Assembly (NCBI GenBank): GCA_964017185.1
Contig: OZ024880.1
Location: 46,203,071-46,267,070 of the forward strand
Direction: 5' to 3'
DNA length: 64,000 nucleotides
Source of the DNA: Rugalucina vietnamica
Lineage: Eukaryota; Mollusca; Bivalvia; Lucinida; Lucinidae
Part shown: positions 59,059 through 64,000 of the stretch, piece after piece
Position numbering within the stretch: the stretch's first letter is position 1
Layout: each line of letters begins with the position of its first letter
Program-made: the position numbers and the translations under genes
The notes under the pieces: generated by a model
Database searches by the model: none
What the model saw: the letters and a program-made list of their open reading frames with translations, nothing else
What the model was told of the DNA's origin: nothing

Positions 59059-60790
59059 TTTTTCTTTTCTTTATTTGTCTCCCCTATGACAATAAAGCTA
59101 AGGAAATAAAAAAAAATGTATTATCAGCTGATTATATTTATTGGCGTATGCAAGAATCAGAAAATGCCATTGTGCATAAAATACTTAAATCGTAAAGGAA
59201 TTGACTGAGTGCGAGACGGCACCTCAAAATGTTTCTCTCTTGTTGACTTTTAAACCTATTGAAATCGACAGCTCGATCGTATTTTTTTGGTAGAAAAGCT
59301 GATCTTCGAGCGATCCTCACGTCAATATTTCTTTCTTGGGGACATAAAAATGTTCATATTCTGAAGGCTTGTACAGGAATAATGCGGCTAGGATAAGAAT
59401 GACTTTAAATGTTTTCCGCGATAGTATAGTGTACCTGTACAGACATATGTATATTTATAAGGTGTAAAAACTACAGTTTCACGTGCTGTCTCGTGAGCGA
59501 ACATAATTCATTTGGCATGTTTAGACATTTATTTCAAACAGATACTCGAAAGCTTGGTGGGGTTTATTTGGTTGATGTTTTGTTTTGATCCCATTCAACA
59601 GCCATCTGCATGTCATAAGTGCGATATCCTAACTACATTATGCATAGCCATACTATTAATTCGAGGTTTTGTAGACCTTCAACAGTATCTCAGCCATATC
59701 GAGTGCGATAATTACGAATTTTAGATGATTTTTACAAGCCACAGGCTTGTATGATCCTCATTTATTCTCTTGTAGTATGCGTGCTGTTTGTCTGGTTGAC
59801 CTCAAATAAATATAATTAATCTTCAAACTAACACAATGTTATTTTCAAGGAAATAAATGATTATAAATCTGAGAAACATCTAGTCTTTTTTTAACTCACC
59901 TGAGCCGAAGGCTCACAAGGAGAGCTTATAGGATGGCCATGATCCGTCGTCCGTTGTCCGTCTTCGTCGTCGTCCACAATTTCAAAGATCTTCTTCTCTG
60001 AAACCACTTGGCCAATCCTGTTGAAATTTTATGTGGAGCCTCCTTGTGTAGCGGCATTTCAAGTTTGATCGCGAAATCTATGTCACATGACCAAGATGGC
60101 CGCCACGCCCATATATGGTGAAAACCACTCAAAAATCTTCTTCTCCAGAACCGGCAGCCGATTTCCAAGAAACTTGGTATTTACCATCAGAGACTCTAGT
60201 CCATCAAAGTTTGACAACATGATGACCCTGGGATGACCTTGACCTATTTTACGGCAAGGTCAATTTTGGAAACATAGGCTTTTACATGGTAAAAAGTGAA
60301 AACTTTGGATTTTTTGAAAACGATTGCGGCCAGAGACCTGAAAAGATGTAGATGCAGACAACTAATGGAGTAGATGAAGGCATGTGATTAAATTAGGTCA
60401 AGGTCATCTCTTGACTTTGGCCAGTCTGTTTTCCATACACACTTTTCAAACATCTTCATCTCTGAAACCGCTTGGCTAATCAAGTTGAAATTTTATGTGG
60501 AGCATTAAGTTTGATCATGAAATCCGAGTCACATGACAAAGATGGCCGCCATGCCCAACTATGGTAAAAACCACTCAAAAAATGTTCTTCTCCAGAACCG
60601 GCAGGCCGATTTCCACGAAACTTGGTATGTAAGCATTAGTGCCTCCAGCCCATTATAGTTTGATAAAATGATGACCCTTGGGTGACCTTGACCTATTTTA
60701 CGGCAATGTCAAATTTGGAAAAAGCCTGTTACATGGGTAAAAGTGAAAACTATGGATTTTTCGAAAACGATTGCAGCCTGATATCTTCAT

Positions 60791-61030
60791 GGCGGCCCCC
60801 GTGGTCGAGCGGTTGAGAGCGCTGTTTCTTAATCACTCGATCATCTCACCGATGTGTCTGGTGTAGGATCGCGCCCCGCACTGGCCACATGTGAGACAAG
60901 CCAAGTTCTGGTTGCGGGTGTGCCAGGTGGTTTTTCTCGGGGTTCTCCCGTTTTCGCCCCACTTACTGATTGTCCCGTTTCATATGAGCTGAAATAATCT
61001 TGAACGGGACGTTAAACTGAATATAAAAAA
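60791..61030 (+). mobile_element. tRNA-headed SINE
   Basis: Full-length copy starting GGCGGCCCCCGTGGTCGAGC. It is flanked by ATCTTCAT on both sides and inserted in the GGCCGCCAT-type repeat of element 3. Confidence 0.75.
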
Positions 61031-61289
61031 AATCTTCATCTCTGAAACCGCTTGGCCAATCAAAGTGAAATTTTATGTGGAGCATCTATGTGTAGGGGGA
61101 ACGAAAGTTTGTTTGTAAAATCTGGGAAACATGACCAAGATGGCCGCCACGCCCATGTATGGCTAAAACAACTCAAAAATCTTCTTCTCCAGAACCGGCA
61201 GGCCGATCTTCACGAAGATCGGTATGTAGCATCGATGACTCCAGTCCATCATAATTTGATAAAATAATGACTCTTGGATGACCTTCATG

Positions 61290-61466
61290 CGCGGATCCAG
61301 ACATTTTTACGAGAGGGGGTCCAACCAAAATGGTAAAATATTGTCGCAGACGAGGGTGCTCCAACCCCCCATAAAATCCCACAATTACCTTTTTAGGTAA
61401 AATTTTCAGATTCCGGGGGGGGGGGGGTCCGGACCCCCGGTCCGCTCCTCTGGATCTGCGCATGAC
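61290..61466. mobile_element. Small insert with inverted ends and a long G run
   Basis: The ends CATGCGCGGATCCAGA and TCTGGATCTGCGCATG are near-perfect inverted copies. The flanks repeat ACCTT, or ATGACCTT if the ends are trimmed, as a target duplication. A G run of about 14 is followed by TCCGGACCCCC. A related inverted copy lies at about 45620-45785. Confidence 0.55.
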
Positions 61467-61969
61467 CTTGACCCATTTTACGGCAAGGTCAATTTTGGAA
61501 GCAGAGGCTTTTACATGGGGAAAAAGTGAAAACTATGAATTTTTTTAAAAATGATTGCAGCCTGAGACCTAAAAAGTGGTAGATGCAGATAACTAATGGA
61601 GTGGATGAAGGAATGTGATTAATTTAGGTCAAGGTCATCTCTTGACCTTGGCCAGTCTGTTGTCCATAGCATCTTCATCTCTGAAACCGCTGGGCCAATC
61701 ACAGAGAAATTACATGTGGAGCATCCATGGGTAGGGGGAACGAAAATTCCGTATATGGTAAAAACCACTCAAATATCTTCTTCTCCAGAACCGGCAGGCT
61801 GATTTTCACGAAACTTGGTATGTAGCATCGATGACTTCAGCCCATCTTAGGTTGATAAAATGATGACCCTGGGATGACCTTGACCTATTTAGCGGCAAGG
61901 TCAATTTTGGAAACTTAGGCTTTTACATGGGGAAAAAGTGACAACTAGGTCTCCGGCGAGCGTTTACAA

Positions 61970-62135
61970 GACCATTGGTCCTCCGGTTTTCATTACGTGC
62001 TGCTAGACGGAATATTTCCATCGGTATTCTGTTAGACCTCTCCATACACAGAAAAGGAGCGAGGTCACGAAGTGTATCGGGGTGCAGGTTAGCCAGCTGA
62101 TCAAACGTGCTGCGAACCTTGCTTAACCCTAAAAC
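61970..62135 (-). other. Exon-like open segment inside element 3
   Basis: Counterpart of 45451-45667 on the minus strand, preceded by the same TTTTAGG acceptor-like site and still open over about 55 codons. Most differences from element 1 change the amino acid, which argues against strong recent protein constraint. Confidence 0.35.
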
Positions 62136-62559
62136 AGGACAACAATATTCTGAATTTTAAGCACGCATACACACTCTAACTCACAAACACACACTCACGC
62201 AAACACGTTCCGTAGAGGACTTTGTCTCGCAGTGGCTCAGTCAGTCGCCTCTTAAAATCAGATGGCGAGAATAAATACGTATAGGTTGATATAAGACAGG
62301 TTCAAAATGAGTTTAATAAGATTATTTGACTCGTTTCGCAGGTTGAGCGCGAGAACGAAACGCCTAAAAATGAAAATTGTTGTCTTTCCGTTAAACTGTC
62401 TAATTCTGATGGAACAAGGAACCAGAAGTGACCTTTGACACGAAATATTTTCAAAAATCGCATCATATATATATCACTTATCATGTTTGCCATTAAAGAT
62501 GCGTTACTCGTTCAATGCGAGTCGGTTTTACAAATGCTTAAAAATTTCCTAAGTATTAC

Positions 62560-64000
62560 TCCCATTTAAATGAAACTATAAATTATATTATGCTATTATA
62601 TATCACAGGCAACTGTGCAGTGCCTTAGCAATACATGTAATTGGATGCCATTTGAAGCCTTACAGGTCAATTAGCAGCCAATTTACAGGTAATTTTGTGA
62701 GTCAATGTCCTATTTGTCTGCATTTTGCTCTTATTTCTTAAAAATATTGAAAGATAAAGTCGCACAATTTATATATCTGAATATGGAACAATAGAGCATT
62801 GTCTTAGCAATCTTATGATGCCATCTACATCTCTATAGGGCCATAAAAAGCCAAGACGCAGTAACTTTTGTAAGTATACCCCTTCAATTTTTCCTCATTT
62901 TTTTCTCTAATTATTTAAGTTTTCATAAATATTTTTGAAAATTGAAATCACATAATTTATTTATTTGAACATATACAAAAAGACAGTTGTCTTGGATATC
63001 ATTTTGCACCATTTTCAGCTCTTTATGGCCATTTGAGGCCATGATAGAAGGACTTTTGTATGTACACCCCATTATTGTTTCCGCATTTTTTCGCAATAAG
63101 TTTTACGCATGCATAAAATTATAAAAAAACATTTAATCGTATGGTTAAAATATCTGAATACCAGCTAATGAGCCTTGGTCAAAGCAATCATTCAACACCA
63201 TTTTCAGTTATTTGGGGCCACCAGAGGCCGAGATACAAGAACTTATGTTAGTACACCCCTTCATTTTTTTCTCAATTTTTGTTTAAGTATTTATATTTTC
63301 AATAATAGTTTTGAAACTTGAAACCATATGAATAATTTATATTATTACATTCAAATAGATAATTGTCTAAACAATCATTTGATGCCATTTTCAGCTCTTT
63401 ATAATCATTGGTTGACTAGAAACAAGAACTTATGTAAGAATACCCCTTTATTTTTACCGCATTTTTCCTCCATCTTCTATGCCTTCACAAAAATTATTAG
63501 CACTCAGAGTCACTTTGATTTATATATATGAATACAAACTTATAGAACAAAGTTAAAGCAATCTTTTGACACCACTTTCAGCTATTCATGCCCATCAGAG
63601 GCCAAGATATAAGATTTTTTGTAGGTATACCCCATTTTATTTCCCTCACTTTTTCTTTAATTATCTATGTTTTCAATAATATTTTTAAACTTGAAATCAT
63701 TTTATTAATTCATCCAAAAGATAATTGTCATAGCAATTATTTAACACCGTTTTCAGCTTTTTATGGTCATCTGATGCCATGATACAAGGACTTTTGTATG
63801 TATACTCTGCCATCGTTTCCACATTTTTCTTCTATATTTTTACGTATTCATAAAAATCATTAATACATTTAATTATATGGTTTATATATCTGAATACCAA
63901 CCAATGTCCCTTGGTCAAAGCAATCATTTAACACAATTTTCAGTCTTTTTGTGCCACCAGAGGCCGAGATGCAAGAACTTAAGTAAGTATACCCCTTTAT
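62560..64000. repeat. Satellite, about 187-bp monomers with four-monomer period
   Basis: Anchors of the form GTAAGTATACCCC fall at 62870, 63058, 63247, 63434, 63621, 63796 and 63983, spaced about 187 (one 175). Monomers four apart resemble each other most (63058 with 63796, 63247 with 63983). The array runs past the window end. No real coding. Confidence 0.8.

Larger units (their letters stand above)
59892..61945 (-). repeat. GGCCGCCAT-type repeat block in element 3
   Basis: Inverted counterpart of 45786-47210, with more tandem units. It is interrupted by a SINE (60791-61030) and by a G-run insert (61290-61466). Confidence 0.6.
58786..62539. mobile_element. Long-TIR element 3, inverted and cut off
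   Basis: It begins with the same terminal sequence as elements 1 and 2, and its first 1.1 kb match their right arms. It then runs through the same interior in reverse to the point matching about 45045 of element 1, where similarity stops at the satellite. It is thus in opposite orientation to element 1, and about half is missing. Confidence 0.68.

Noticed and set aside
40466-62539. Polinton identity for the large elements
   Set aside because: Long inverted arms are suggestive, but no polymerase, integrase, protease or capsid sequence was recognised and the flank is five bases, so the name is not supported.

Overview
This window is eukaryotic nuclear DNA from an animal. It is AT-rich, has spliced exons, and is packed with transposon remains. 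The repeat mix (CR1/L2-type LINEs, a Penelope-like retroelement, tRNA-headed SINEs, many hairpin MITEs) and a DUOX-type peroxidase gene suggest an invertebrate, most likely a bivalve mollusc. The bivalve call is inference; nothing here proves a species. I see no bacterial operons, rRNA, CRISPR array or canonical tRNA gene.

Layout. 1-2,010: MITEs, a (CT)n tract and small palindromes. 2,077-9,250: a nearly full-length two-ORF LINE on the minus strand; ORF1 carries an SGNH-esterase domain and ORF2 has AP-endonuclease and reverse transcriptase, with an unusually long gap between them. 9,774-11,552: a foldback-like element whose inverted arms are made of CCGAAC minisatellites. 12,494-13,650: a 5'-truncated LINE. 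16,148-21,128: the one recognisable host gene, minus strand, with six phase-compatible exons encoding a signal peptide and the start of a dual-oxidase-type peroxidase domain; its introns hold MITEs. 21,800-29,690: tandem duplications and nested repeats. About 27,800-35,200 and 36,600-52,260 are two diverged copies of one segmental duplication. Comparing them exposes several empty and filled insertion sites.

40,466-62,540 is the most unusual part. It holds three related large elements (7.9 kb, 6.5 kb and one cut off after about 3.75 kb) with long inverted terminal arms of about 1.1 kb or more. The outer ends are shared, TATTA flanks them, and each arm carries a tRNA-like box A/box B module. 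The first sits inside a Penelope-like RT copy, and a related uninterrupted RT copy lies at 50,486-51,900. The second and third abut tail to tail across a single TATTA. I recognise no transposase, integrase, polymerase or capsid gene in them, so the superfamily is open. From about 62,560 to the end runs a satellite of about 187-bp monomers with a four-monomer higher-order period of about 740 bp, which cuts off the third element.

Apart from the peroxidase gene, coding potential is limited to retroelement proteins. Most short open frames are chance. Several hairpin, SINE and retroelement 3'-end families recur, so this is a nested, insertion-rich locus in which relative ages can be read from what interrupts what.
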